Shown here: piece by piece, positions 24,880 through 33,567 of the stretch | Numbering within the stretch: the stretch's first letter is position 1 | Layout: each line of letters starts with the position of its first letter | Source: Acidimicrobiia bacterium | Lineage (GTDB): Bacteria > Actinomycetota > Acidimicrobiia > Spongiisociales > UBA5794 | DNA length: 64,000 nucleotides | Direction of reading: 5' to 3' | Assembly: GCA_036396535.1 (NCBI GenBank) | Contig: DASWKR010000048.1 | Span: 1 to 64,000 of the forward strand | Notes under the pieces: model-generated | What the model was told of the DNA's origin: nothing | Databases searched by the model: none | The model's input: only the letters and a program-made list of their open reading frames with translations | Translations under genes and position numbers: made by a program

Positions 24880-25461
24880 ATGGCGATCGACATCGCAGGC
24901 TTCATCACATACCTGAAGGACCACGCCGTCGAGCACGGCTTCCACGTCCACGACGAGCGGCACTTCATCGAGACCTACTCGCTTCGCCAAGCATGGGAGG
25001 TCGACCTCCATCCCGAATCGGCGTGCGACGGTCCGCTCGACCTCAATCTCGCCTTCGACGTCGAGCCGCGGATCGTGCTCGCTCTCGAGGACCAGATGGA
25101 CCGCCTCGACGACGACTACGAGGAGCCGGAAGGCGACTTCCAGCTCCCCCTCATCTTCAATTGGGGCCTTCCCCCGCTGGCGGCACCTCCGGATCTCATC
25201 ATCCTGGCGGCCGAGCTGTCGGGCATCGGCGGCCACGACCTGCCGATCGAGGTATCGGCGATCGACTCGTCAGGGGCGCTCGCCCAGAGCCCCGATCGGC
25301 GCCTGTCGCTCGTCGGGAAGGTGCAAGTCTCACTCGTCGACGTCATGTTGGGCCGTGAGAAGCTGTGCGACCTCCTCGACCGGTGTCGGGATGTCAGCGA
25401 GTACCTCGTCAAGGAGTCCGACAACTGGGACGTCCGGTGGCCGGAAGACAACGAGGCGTGA
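24880..25461 (+). CDS. Hypothetical protein, 193 aa
   Basis: I do not recognise this acidic, soluble-looking protein (starts MAIDIAGFITYLKDHAV). No membrane segment, cysteine cluster or nucleotide-binding motif is visible. Its stop overlaps the GTG of the first SDR gene as GTGA, so it heads a three-gene operon with two dehydrogenases. Confidence 0.7.
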   Translation: MAIDIAGFITYLKDHAVEHGFHVHDERHFIETYSLRQAWEVDLHPESACDGPLDLNLAFDVEPRIVLALEDQMDRLDDDYEEPEGDFQLPLIFNWGLPPLAAPPDLIILAAELSGIGGHDLPIEVSAIDSSGALAQSPDRRLSLVGKVQVSLVDVMLGREKLCDLLDRCRDVSEYLVKESDNWDVRWPEDNEA

Positions 25462-26210
25462 CGGGACTCGACGGCAAGGTCGCCATGGTCACCGGCGGTG
25501 CCTCGGGCATGGGCGCCGCCACGGTCGAAAAGCTCGCAGAGCGCGGCTGCGCCGTCGTCGCGCTCGACCGCAACGCCGCCGGGCTCATCGCGCTGTCGAG
25601 AGAGGTCTCGGGTATTTCGACGATGGCCGGGGACGTCACATCCTCCACGTTCTGCGATCGGGCCGTCGACGCAGTGGTCGTCGAGCACGGGACGGTCGAC
25701 ATCCTCGTGAACGCGGCCGGCATCATCGTCAGGGCGACGGCGCACGACACATCGGACGACGACTGGCGTCGGATCTTCGCCGTCAACGTCGACGGGCTGT
25801 TCTACATGAGTCGGGCGGCGGTACGTGTCATGCGTCAGCAGGGGAGCGGCGTCATCGTCAATTTCGGATCCGTCTGGGGCGCGGTCGGCAACGCCGGGCA
25901 CGCCGCATACGCGGCCACCAAGGGGGCCGTCCACCAGCTCACGAGGTCGATGGCGCTCGAGCACGCCCGGGACGGCATCAGGGTCAACGCGGTGTGCCCA
26001 GGCGAGATCCGCACGCCGATGCTCGAATCGGAGCGCCCCGCGCCGCCCACCGAGGAGGACCTGCTGCGCATCGCAGACGAGACGGTGCCGATGGGCCGGT
26101 TGGGTCGTCCCGAGGAAGTCGCCGAGGTGGTTGCCTTCCTGGCATCCGAATCGGCCTCGTACATGACGGGCTCGCTCGTCACCGTCGACGGCGGCTACGT
26201 CGCCCGATGA
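25458..26210 (+). CDS. Short-chain dehydrogenase/reductase (SDR)
   Basis: This 250-residue classical SDR has the NAD(P)-binding TGGASGMGAA, the NAAGI motif, a catalytic Ser in FGSVWG, the YAATK Tyr-Lys pair and the C-terminal ASYMTGSLVTVDGGY. Asp after the second strand (VVALDRN) favours NAD(H). The substrate is unknown. It overlaps both neighbours by four bases. The second SDR is similar in kind, so the pair may act on related substrates. Confidence 0.9.
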   Translation: MTGLDGKVAMVTGGASGMGAATVEKLAERGCAVVALDRNAAGLIALSREVSGISTMAGDVTSSTFCDRAVDAVVVEHGTVDILVNAAGIIVRATAHDTSDDDWRRIFAVNVDGLFYMSRAAVRVMRQQGSGVIVNFGSVWGAVGNAGHAAYAATKGAVHQLTRSMALEHARDGIRVNAVCPGEIRTPMLESERPAPPTEEDLLRIADETVPMGRLGRPEEVAEVVAFLASESASYMTGSLVTVDGGYVAR

Positions 26211-26971
26211 GGTTCGCCGGCAAGTCCGTCCTGATCACCGGCGGCGGCTCCGGCATCGGGGCGGCAGCGGCGAGGCTCTTCGCCACCGAGGGCGCCGCGG
26301 TGGCGCTCGCGGCGCGCTCCGTCGACAAGATCGAGGCACTGGCTGACGAGATCACGGCTGCGGGCGCCGTCGCATCGGCATACCGGTGCGACGTCACTGT
26401 GCCGCAGGACTGCGCGGCGGTCGTCTCGTCGGTGGTCGCCGACCTCGGGTCGCTCGATGTCGTGTTCAACAACGCCGGGATCATCTTCAGAGAGAGGACG
26501 GTGCCGGAGACGTCGGTCGACGAGTGGGACGCCACCTTCGACGTCAACGTGCGCGGCACATTCCTCGTCTCACGCGCTGCGATCCCGGTGATGGTCGGGG
26601 GCGGAGGCGGTGTCATCGTCAACAACGCCTCCTACTTCGGTCTCGTCGGCGGAAGGGGTACGGCGGCGTACTCCGCCTCGAAGGCCGCCGTCGTGCTGCT
26701 CACCAAGTCGATGGCGCTCGACCATGCCAGGCAGGGAATACGTGTCAACTGTGTCTGCGCCGGCTCGGTCGACACGCCGATGTTGCGAAACGAGATGGAT
26801 GAGATGGGCGGCGCCGAGCAGGTGCGCCACATCTTCGAGGAGAAGCATCCCATCGGGCGGATCGCCTCGCCGGACGAGATCGCCAAGGCTGTCTTGTTCC
26901 TGGCGTCGGACGACGCGTCCTTCGTCACGGGCGTTGCCCTTCCAGTCGACGGAGGTATCACGGCCGCCTGA
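26207..26971 (+). CDS. Short-chain dehydrogenase/reductase (SDR)
   Basis: This 254-residue classical SDR has ITGGGSGIGAA, FNNAGI, a catalytic Ser in NNASYFG, YSASKAA and the end SFVTGVALPVDGG. LAARS after the second strand suggests NADP(H). It is the last gene of the operon; palindromic elements follow 19 nt later. Confidence 0.9.
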   Translation: MRFAGKSVLITGGGSGIGAAAARLFATEGAAVALAARSVDKIEALADEITAAGAVASAYRCDVTVPQDCAAVVSSVVADLGSLDVVFNNAGIIFRERTVPETSVDEWDATFDVNVRGTFLVSRAAIPVMVGGGGGVIVNNASYFGLVGGRGTAAYSASKAAVVLLTKSMALDHARQGIRVNCVCAGSVDTPMLRNEMDEMGGAEQVRHIFEEKHPIGRIASPDEIAKAVLFLASDDASFVTGVALPVDGGITAA

Positions 26972-26990
26972 GAGCAGGATGGCGTCGCCG

Positions 26991-27098
26991 TTCTGGCGTC
27001 CCCTCATCGCATATGTGCGACGGTGGTACGCAAGTGCGGATCCGTCGCCGTTCTGGCGTCCCCTCATCGCCCATGTGCGACGGTGGTACGCAGGAACG
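26991..27098. repeat. 48-bp palindromic element, copies 9-10 in tandem (60-bp period)
   Basis: Copies lie at 26991-27038 and 27051-27098, nearly identical (GTTCTGGCGTCCCCTCATCG on the left). They fill the gap between convergent genes ending at 26971 and 27108, consistent with two-way termination. Confidence 0.9.
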
Positions 27099-27107
27099 GA
27101 AGGCGGA

Positions 27108-28100
27108 TCAGAGCGTCCGCCGCATGTGGTCGCCGGCCTGCTCGTAGCCGAGGCGGGCGAAGAAGGCACTCGCCGCCTCGTCACCCGTTCCGAGCTCGAC
27201 TCGCACCGCGGCGCACCGGTTGCGGCGGGCCCACTCCTCGAGCTCGTCGACGGCGGCCGAGCCGAGGCCGACGCCGCGGTGCGGTCCGAACACGACGAAG
27301 TCGCGCAGCACACACTCATCGCCGGCGACCGCGAACCACATCCACCCAATCGGACGCTCGTCCGGGCCGACGCGCAGCGTGACGAGGTGGTTGCCTGCGG
27401 TCGCCTCGCCTCTCGGGAGGCGCGTCGCCAGGGCGGTCTGGGCCCTCCGAGCGGCCTCGTCGAGGGTGACTCCCAGCGATGAGACGAACGCCGCCGACCT
27501 GCTCGACACCCAACGTTCCGCGAAGGCGTCGAACTCCGCTGCAGACATAGGTACGAGCTCGACGTACCCGCCCGGCAGGCGCCCCGGCGGGCCTTCGAGG
27601 CTCATGCGCATGAGCGTCTCGATCACATGAGGGCGGCCCGGCAGCGGCTGGCGAAGCTCCGTTCCCTCGAAGCCGACTCGCTCGTACAGGCGGCGGGCGG
27701 CGCCGTTGCCGTCCACGACCCACAAGGTCAGGAGGTCGGCGTCACTCGAGCTCGCCCACTCCATGACCGCGCGGGTCAGCGCCAGGCCGACGCCGGCCCG
27801 CCTCGCGGAGGGGGCCACCCACATCGAGACGAGGTGCAGCGTCCTCGGGTCGTCTCGCCGGCGGTACGCCCCGGCCAAGCCAACGAGAGCGCCCGCACGC
27901 TCCGCCAAGTACACGCACGCATCACCACCTTCCGAAGCGGCCGCCGCCCATGTCTCCCACCACTCGGCGGGGCGCCCTACCTCGGCTTCGTGCGTAGATC
28001 CGAACGAGCCCGGGTCGTCGCGCAGCGCGTCGAGTCGGATGTCTCGGAGGGCGGTTCCCTCACCCGGCCGGATGCGCCGGACGCTCGCCACCTCACCCAT
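27108..28100 (-). CDS. Tandem GNAT acetyltransferase
   Basis: This 330-residue protein contains two GNAT domains. The first (about 5-165) has VAPSARRAGVGLALTRAVMEWA and GFEGTELRQPL; the second (about 180-330) has FVVFGPHRGVGLGSAAVDELEEWA and FFARLGYEQAG. Both have the acetyl-CoA pyrophosphate loop pattern. The substrate is unknown. It overlaps the hydrolase gene by 8 bases and is the last gene of a three-gene leftward operon. Confidence 0.88.
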   Translation of the reverse strand: MGEVASVRRIRPGEGTALRDIRLDALRDDPGSFGSTHEAEVGRPAEWWETWAAAASEGGDACVYLAERAGALVGLAGAYRRRDDPRTLHLVSMWVAPSARRAGVGLALTRAVMEWASSSDADLLTLWVVDGNGAARRLYERVGFEGTELRQPLPGRPHVIETLMRMSLEGPPGRLPGGYVELVPMSAAEFDAFAERWVSSRSAAFVSSLGVTLDEAARRAQTALATRLPRGEATAGNHLVTLRVGPDERPIGWMWFAVAGDECVLRDFVVFGPHRGVGLGSAAVDELEEWARRNRCAAVRVELGTGDEAASAFFARLGYEQAGDHMRRTL

Positions 28101-28893
28101 GAGCTGCGAGGAAGCCGGCGACGGCGTCGATGAACCGGTCGGGTTGCTCGACCATGAGCACGTGCCCGGTACGGGGGAACGTGACGGCCTCGGCTCGGTC
28201 GATCGCGGCGGCGATGTGTCGTGCCGATGTCGCCGGCGTCATCCTGTCGTCGTCGCCCGACACGACGAGGGTGGGGCAGTGCACCCGTGACGCAGTCTCG
28301 AGGGCGCTTCGGTAGCCGTCGCAGACCGTCAGATCGCGGGCAAGTACGTCGAGCGTCACCCGCCCGACGAGTCGCCGGCCGGCGCCGAGCATCCAGAGCC
28401 CAGGCGTGCGATGGCCTCCCACATGGGCTGCCCTCCCGAAGCTCCAAGCCGTGACCAGGTCGAACGCCAGCGGGTCACCCGACCGAGCGGCTGCAAGCAG
28501 GTCCGGATGGACCGGCATCTCAGCCGCGGTGCCGACGAGCACGATGGCGTGCGCAACCGAGGAGTGACGCGCCGCGAACTCGAGCGCCGCGTACGAGCCC
28601 ATCGAGTGTCCGACGATCGACGCCTCGGCGAACCCGAGGGACTCGATGGTCGCAGCCAGCCAGTCGGCAAGGGCTGGGATGCTCTCCAGCGGCGGGCCAT
28701 CCGAACCGCCGTGGCCCGGCAAGTCGACCGCGAGGGCCGAGTACCCGTGGTTGGCGAACCAGCGGGTCTGGAGCGACCACACGGTCTTGTCGAACCCGGC
28801 ACCGTGGACGAACACCACCAGGGGAGCGTCCTCGTCGAGGGCGCGCCCGCCGCATGTCGCTGATACGTGACGCCCTTCGACCTGGAGATCCAT
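28093..28893 (-). CDS. Alpha/beta-fold hydrolase
   Basis: This 266-residue protein has the oxyanion region VFVHGAGFDKTVW, nucleophile elbow GHSMGS, acid in SGDDDRMTP and His in RTGHVLMVEQP. The fold is typical of esterases and related hydrolases; the substrate is unknown. Its start meets the metY-like stop as TGATG, so it is coupled to that gene. Confidence 0.9.
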   Translation of the reverse strand: MDLQVEGRHVSATCGGRALDEDAPLVVFVHGAGFDKTVWSLQTRWFANHGYSALAVDLPGHGGSDGPPLESIPALADWLAATIESLGFAEASIVGHSMGSYAALEFAARHSSVAHAIVLVGTAAEMPVHPDLLAAARSGDPLAFDLVTAWSFGRAAHVGGHRTPGLWMLGAGRRLVGRVTLDVLARDLTVCDGYRSALETASRVHCPTLVVSGDDDRMTPATSARHIAAAIDRAEAVTFPRTGHVLMVEQPDRFIDAVAGFLAAHG

Positions 28894-30188
28894 CAGGGCC
28901 GCTGCGACGCCCGCAGGGCCTGGCGCAGGTCTGCGATCAGGTCGTCGACCGACTCGAGTCCGATGGAGAGGCGCACGAGGTCCTCTGCGATCCCAGCAGA
29001 GTCCAATTGGTCCGGTGACATCGTTGCGTGGGTCGTCGACGCAGGATGGATCACGAGTGACTTGGCGTCCCCGACGTTGGCGAGGTGTGAGAACAGCGTG
29101 AGACGTTCGATGAAGCGCTTGCCCGCCTCGCGTCCGCCCTCGATGCCGAAGCTGAAGATGGACCCGGCGCCGCGCGGGAACAGCTTGCGCGCCAGCTCGT
29201 GGTCGGCGTGTGTCGGCAGGTCTGGGTGATTCACCCAGGCCACCTCGGCAGAGCCGGCCAGGAAGTCGACGATTGCCCTGGTATTGGCTACATGGCGCTC
29301 CATTCGCACGGGAAGCGTCTCGATCCCTTGGAGCAGGTAGAAGGCGTTGGCCGGGCTCAGTGCCGCCCCGAAGTCGCGCAGGCCCTCGACCCGGGCTCGA
29401 GTGATGAACGCCTGTGTGCCGAACTCCTCGAAGAAGCGCAGGCCGTGGTAGCTGGGGTACGGCTCGGTCAGCGTCGGGAACTTCCCCGAGGCCTCCCAGT
29501 CGAACGAGCCTCCGTCGACGAGCACCCCGCCCAGTGCGACGCCGTGGCCTCCCAGGAACTTCGTCGCCGAGTGGTAGACGAGATCGGCACCCCAGTCGAA
29601 AGGCTTGAACAGCCAGGGCGATGCGAACGTGTTGTCGACGAGCAGCGGGATCCCCGCCTCGTGGGCGATGGCTGCTACGGCGGGAACGTCCATGATCTCC
29701 AGGCCCGGATTGCCGAGCGACTCTCCGATGATGAGGCGAGTCTCATGCCCGATGGCGCCGCGAATCGCATCGAGGTCGCGGGGAGAGACCATCGTCGCCT
29801 CGATGCCGAAGCGGGGCAGGGTCTGCGTGAGGAGGTTGTTCGTGCCGCCGTAGACGTTGCGCGAGCACACGACGTGCTCCCCCGCTCCAAGAAGCGTCGC
29901 GATGGCGAGCCACAGGGCCGCCTGCCCACTGGCGGTGGCAACCGCGCCGACGCCGCCCTCGAGCGCCGCCACCCGCTCCTCGAACACCGCAACCGTCGGA
30001 TTGGAGATCCTGCTGTAGATGTGGCCGTGCCGTTCGAGGTTGAAGAGCGATGCTGCGTGGTCGACGTCACGGAACACGTACGAGGTGGTCTGGTAGATCG
30101 GCACCGCCCTGGCACCGTGATCGGTGTCCGGCACCTGGCCTGCATGGAGCGCCAGAGTCTCGAAGTCGAAGAAGTCCGGCTCGACCAT
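28893..30188 (-). CDS. O-acetylhomoserine sulfhydrylase-like PLP enzyme
   Basis: This 431-residue member of the Cys/Met-metabolism PLP family resembles MetY, which makes homocysteine from O-acetylhomoserine and sulfide. It shows the N-terminal TLALHAGQVPD, YSRISNPTVAVFEERVAALEGG, the PLP lysine in HSATKFLGGHG and the end STTHATMSPDQLDSAGI. A MetZ or gamma-synthase role cannot be excluded. The ATG follows TAACGT by 6 nt. Confidence 0.9.
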   Translation of the reverse strand: MVEPDFFDFETLALHAGQVPDTDHGARAVPIYQTTSYVFRDVDHAASLFNLERHGHIYSRISNPTVAVFEERVAALEGGVGAVATASGQAALWLAIATLLGAGEHVVCSRNVYGGTNNLLTQTLPRFGIEATMVSPRDLDAIRGAIGHETRLIIGESLGNPGLEIMDVPAVAAIAHEAGIPLLVDNTFASPWLFKPFDWGADLVYHSATKFLGGHGVALGGVLVDGGSFDWEASGKFPTLTEPYPSYHGLRFFEEFGTQAFITRARVEGLRDFGAALSPANAFYLLQGIETLPVRMERHVANTRAIVDFLAGSAEVAWVNHPDLPTHADHELARKLFPRGAGSIFSFGIEGGREAGKRFIERLTLFSHLANVGDAKSLVIHPASTTHATMSPDQLDSAGIAEDLVRLSIGLESVDDLIADLRQALRASQRP

Positions 30189-30194
30189 GGCGGC

Positions 30195-30200
30195 ACGTTA
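30195..30200 (-). promoter_or_regulatory. -10 box (TAACGT), leaderless-type
   Basis: TAACGT on the minus strand lies 6 nt before the ATG at 30188 and should drive the metY-like operon. Confidence 0.45.
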
Positions 30201-30260
30201 GTGACGGGGGATGGGGTCGGCGCGTGCCGGCCCACGTCCGGGTGGCGCCGCCTCCTGACC

Positions 30261-30308
30261 GTTCCTGCGTCCGGGCGTCGCAGGTATGCGATGGAGGGAC
30301 GCACGAAC
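30261..30308. repeat. 48-bp palindromic element, copy 11
   Basis: The left arm is GTTCCTGCGTCCGGG, the right arm ends GAGGGACGCACGAAC, and the tip is TCGCA-GGTA-TGCGA. It lies 8 nt beyond the 3' end of the leftward ppsR gene and is the rightmost copy in the window. Confidence 0.88.
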
Positions 30309-30316
30309 GGATCCGG

Positions 30317-31129
30317 TCAGAGCCGACGCTGCAATTCCCTGGCTCGGATGATGTTGACTGCGATCTCCTCGACAGACTGGGAGGTCGTGTCGAGCACCGG
30401 GATGTCGTGGCGGGAGAAGATGCGATCGGCCGCCGCCAGCTCCTCGGTGCACGTGTCGAGCGTCGCGTAGGGAGAGTTCGGCCGGCGCCGCTTCCTGATC
30501 TCGCTGAGTCTCTTGGGCTCGATCGTGAGTCCGAACAGCCGGTCCTCGTGTCCACGCAACGCAGGGGGCAGCACGAGGTCGCCGAGGTCCTCCTGGGTGA
30601 GGGGATAGTTGGCGGCCCTGATCCCGAAGTTCATCGAGAGGTAGAGGCACGTCGGGGTCTTCCCGACGCGAGAGACCCCGAGCACGATGACGTCTGCAGA
30701 CGGGTAGCGGGCGAGCCCGACGCCGTCATCGGTCGAGAGGGTGAAGTCGACGGCGTCGAGCCGCACCTGGTACTCGTGCATGTCGCGAATGCCGTGGTAG
30801 CCGCCGACGCGCCTCCCCGGTTCCATGGCGAGCGCTTCGCCGACCTGTGCGACCACCTCGTCGTAGACGCCCACGACGAACCCCTTCGATTCGTCGAGGA
30901 CCCTGCGGGTCTCGACGTCCACGATCGTCGTGAACACGATCGGCCTCCGCCCTTCCTCCGCCATGGCATCGATCTCGGCTGCGATCTCGGCAGCCTGCTC
31001 GGTGGTGGTCACGAACGGTTTCACGATGTAGCGGGGCGTCACGCCCTCGAAGCGAACCATGACAGAGTGGGCGAGCCCCTCCGCCGTCAGGCCCGTGTGA
31101 TCCGAGACACAGAAGACGGGCTGGGTCAC
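30317..31129 (-). CDS. ppsR: PEP synthase regulatory kinase/phosphorylase (PSRP, DUF299)
   Basis: This bifunctional enzyme adds phosphate to PEP synthase from ADP (inactivation) and removes it with inorganic phosphate. The 270-residue protein has [19 protein letters not shown] and the P-loop [16 protein letters not shown]. The GTG at 31129 overlaps the ppsA stop as GTGA, giving the family length; the frame continuing to 31474 is shadow sequence in ppsA. Coupling to ppsA fits its job exactly. Confidence 0.92.
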   Translation of the reverse strand: MTQPVFCVSDHTGLTAEGLAHSVMVRFEGVTPRYIVKPFVTTTEQAAEIAAEIDAMAEEGRRPIVFTTIVDVETRRVLDESKGFVVGVYDEVVAQVGEALAMEPGRRVGGYHGIRDMHEYQVRLDAVDFTLSTDDGVGLARYPSADVIVLGVSRVGKTPTCLYLSMNFGIRAANYPLTQEDLGDLVLPPALRGHEDRLFGLTIEPKRLSEIRKRRRPNSPYATLDTCTEELAAADRIFSRHDIPVLDTTSQSVEEIAVNIIRARELQRRL

Positions 31130-33477
31130 GGGGTCGGATGCTCCGCCAGCCTCAGCCACGTCTCGACGACGGCATCCGGGTTGAGGGACATCGAGTCGAT
31201 TCCGATGTCGACGAGCCACCTGGCGAACTCGGGATCGTCCGAAGGGCCCTGCCCGCAGATCCCGATGTACTTGCCGGCCCTCTTGGCGGCGGTCACCGCC
31301 TTCTCGATGAGCCACTTCACGGCGGGGTCGCGTTCCGAGAACAGCGAGGCGACGAGGCCTGAGTCCCTGTCGAGGGCGAGTGTGAGCTGTGTGAGATCGT
31401 TCGACCCGATAGAGAAGCCGTCGAAGCGCTCCAGGAACTCCTCGGCGAGCACGGCGTTCGACGGTACCTCGCACATCATGATGACGCGCAGGCCGTCCTT
31501 GCCGCGCTCCAACCCGTTGCGTCGCAGCGCCTCGAGGACGCCGTCCGCCTCACCGAGGGTGCGCACGAACGGGATCATCACCTCGATGTTGCCGAGCCCG
31601 ATCTCCTCGCGGACGAGCCGGAGCGCCCGGCACTCGAGATCGAAGGCGGGGGCGAACGACTCCGACGTATAGCGGGAGGCGCCGCGGAAGCCGATCATCG
31701 GGTTCTCTTCCTTGGGCTCGTAAGCGACGCCCCCGACGAGGTGGGCGTACTCGTTCGTCTTGAAGTCGGACATCCTGACGATGACCGGCTCGGGGGCGAA
31801 GGCGGCTCCGATCGTGGCGATGCCCTCGGCGAGCTTCTGGACGAAGAACTCGACGGGATCGCCGTAGGCAGCGGACCTCTCGGCGATCTCTCGGGCGACG
31901 TCCTCCGGCTGGGCGCCGACGTCGAGCAGCGCCTGAGGGTGGATCCCGATGACGTTGTTGATGACGAACTCGAGCCTCGCCAGACCGACTCCCCGGTTCG
32001 GGATCGACGCGAACGTGAAGGCCCTGTCAGGGCTGGCGACGTTCATCATGATCTTCGTCGAGATCTCGGGCATCCGGTCGAGCTCGGCGCGGTGAACGCG
32101 GAACGGGACGGCGCCCGGATATACGAAGCCGGTATCGCCTTCGGCGCACGAGACCGTGACCGTGGCTCCGTCCTCGACCTTGCCCGTCGCCTCTCCAGTG
32201 CCGACGACGGCAGGGATGCCCATCTCTCTGGCGATGATGGCGGCGTGGCACGTCCGGCCTCCGCGGTTCGTCACGATCGCCGACGCCATCTTCATGATCG
32301 GCTCCCAGTCGGGGTCCGTCATGTCGGCGATGAGCACCGCGCCATCCGTGAACCGCTCCATCTCACGCGGCGACTCGATCACCATCGCCCTGCCGGTGCC
32401 CACCTTGCCGCCAACGGATCGTCCGGTGATCAGCGGCGCAGGGGTGTCCCGGATCTCGTATCGCTCCAGGACCCTCTTGGCGCTGCTCTGCACCGTCTCC
32501 GGGCGCGCCTGGACGATGTGGATCCCTCCATCGATGGCGCTCTTGGCCCACTCGATGTCCATGGGTCGTCCGTAGTGCTCCTCGATCGCCAGAGCATGCC
32601 GCCCGAGTGTCTCCACGTCGTCGTCCGTGAGCGACAGCATCCTGCGGTCCCCATCAGGTACGTCTTCGGTATCGACCCCTTCGCCTGCATAGACCATGCG
32701 CTGTCGCTTCGATCCGACGTGGCGGCTGAGGACCGCCTTGCGCCCGGCCCGCAGCGACGGCTTGTAGACGTAGAACTCGTCCGGGTCGATGGCGCCCTGG
32801 ACGACGAGCTCGCCGAGCCCGTATGCCGACGTCACGAAGACGGCGTCGGCGAACCCCGTCTCGGTGTCGACGGTGAACATCACGCCGCTGCAGGCAGACT
32901 CGACCATGCGCTGCACTCCGACTGAGATGGCGACGTCGCCGTGGTCGAACCCGCGGTTGATCCTGTACGAGATCGCCCTGTCGGTGAACAGCGAGGCATA
33001 CACGTCGCGCACTCGCTGGAGCACCGCCTCGATGCCGCGGACGTTGAGGAACGTCTCCTGTTGGCCGGCGAACGAGGCGTCTTCGAGGTCCTCTGCCGTC
33101 GCCGACGAGCGAACCGCAACGGGGCAGCGCTCGCCCGACTCCGCCTCGACGGCCCGGTACGCCTCCGTGATGGCGCGCTCCAGCTCCCCACCGAGCGGTG
33201 CCTGGGAGATCCATGACCGGATCTCCGCTCCGGCGTCGGCGAGGGCGGCGACGGTTGCGCCGTCGATGCCCTCGAGGCGTTCGGCGATGCGCCCGGCCAG
33301 GTCGTTGGCGTCGAGGAAGGACCGATAGGCGGCGGCCGTGGTGGCGAACCCGCCGGGCACCGACACACCGGCGCCGGCCAGGTTGCGGATCATCTCTCCG
33401 AGCGACGAGTTCTTGCCGCCGACGACGGCGACGTCGTCCCTCCCGACGGAGTCGAGCAGGACCACCAGGTCATCCAT
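31126..33477 (-). CDS. ppsA: Phosphoenolpyruvate synthase
   Basis: PpsA converts pyruvate and ATP to PEP, AMP and phosphate in gluconeogenesis. The 783-residue protein has an N-terminal ATP-grasp domain ([35 protein letters not shown]), the phosphohistidine domain ([20 protein letters not shown]) and a C-terminal TIM barrel with the catalytic [10 protein letters not shown] cysteine. A GGGAGG site lies about 12 nt upstream of the ATG. With AceE in the same window it marks the pyruvate/PEP junction. Confidence 0.95.
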   Translation of the reverse strand: MDDLVVLLDSVGRDDVAVVGGKNSSLGEMIRNLAGAGVSVPGGFATTAAAYRSFLDANDLAGRIAERLEGIDGATVAALADAGAEIRSWISQAPLGGELERAITEAYRAVEAESGERCPVAVRSSATAEDLEDASFAGQQETFLNVRGIEAVLQRVRDVYASLFTDRAISYRINRGFDHGDVAISVGVQRMVESACSGVMFTVDTETGFADAVFVTSAYGLGELVVQGAIDPDEFYVYKPSLRAGRKAVLSRHVGSKRQRMVYAGEGVDTEDVPDGDRRMLSLTDDDVETLGRHALAIEEHYGRPMDIEWAKSAIDGGIHIVQARPETVQSSAKRVLERYEIRDTPAPLITGRSVGGKVGTGRAMVIESPREMERFTDGAVLIADMTDPDWEPIMKMASAIVTNRGGRTCHAAIIAREMGIPAVVGTGEATGKVEDGATVTVSCAEGDTGFVYPGAVPFRVHRAELDRMPEISTKIMMNVASPDRAFTFASIPNRGVGLARLEFVINNVIGIHPQALLDVGAQPEDVAREIAERSAAYGDPVEFFVQKLAEGIATIGAAFAPEPVIVRMSDFKTNEYAHLVGGVAYEPKEENPMIGFRGASRYTSESFAPAFDLECRALRLVREEIGLGNIEVMIPFVRTLGEADGVLEALRRNGLERGKDGLRVIMMCEVPSNAVLAEEFLERFDGFSIGSNDLTQLTLALDRDSGLVASLFSERDPAVKWLIEKAVTAAKRAGKYIGICGQGPSDDPEFARWLVDIGIDSMSLNPDAVVETWLRLAEHPTP

Positions 33478-33567
33478 GGTTCGTGGCCTCCCACGGAGGG
33501 TCGCGTTCGGCGACCATACCGCAGCTGCGTGAGCTCACACGACCGCCGAGAGTTCGACGCGCCGACC

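Noticed and set aside
26991-27098. An attachment site pair of an integrated element
   Set aside because: The direct repeat is explained by two tandem copies of the 48-bp palindrome, and there is no integrase or cargo between them.
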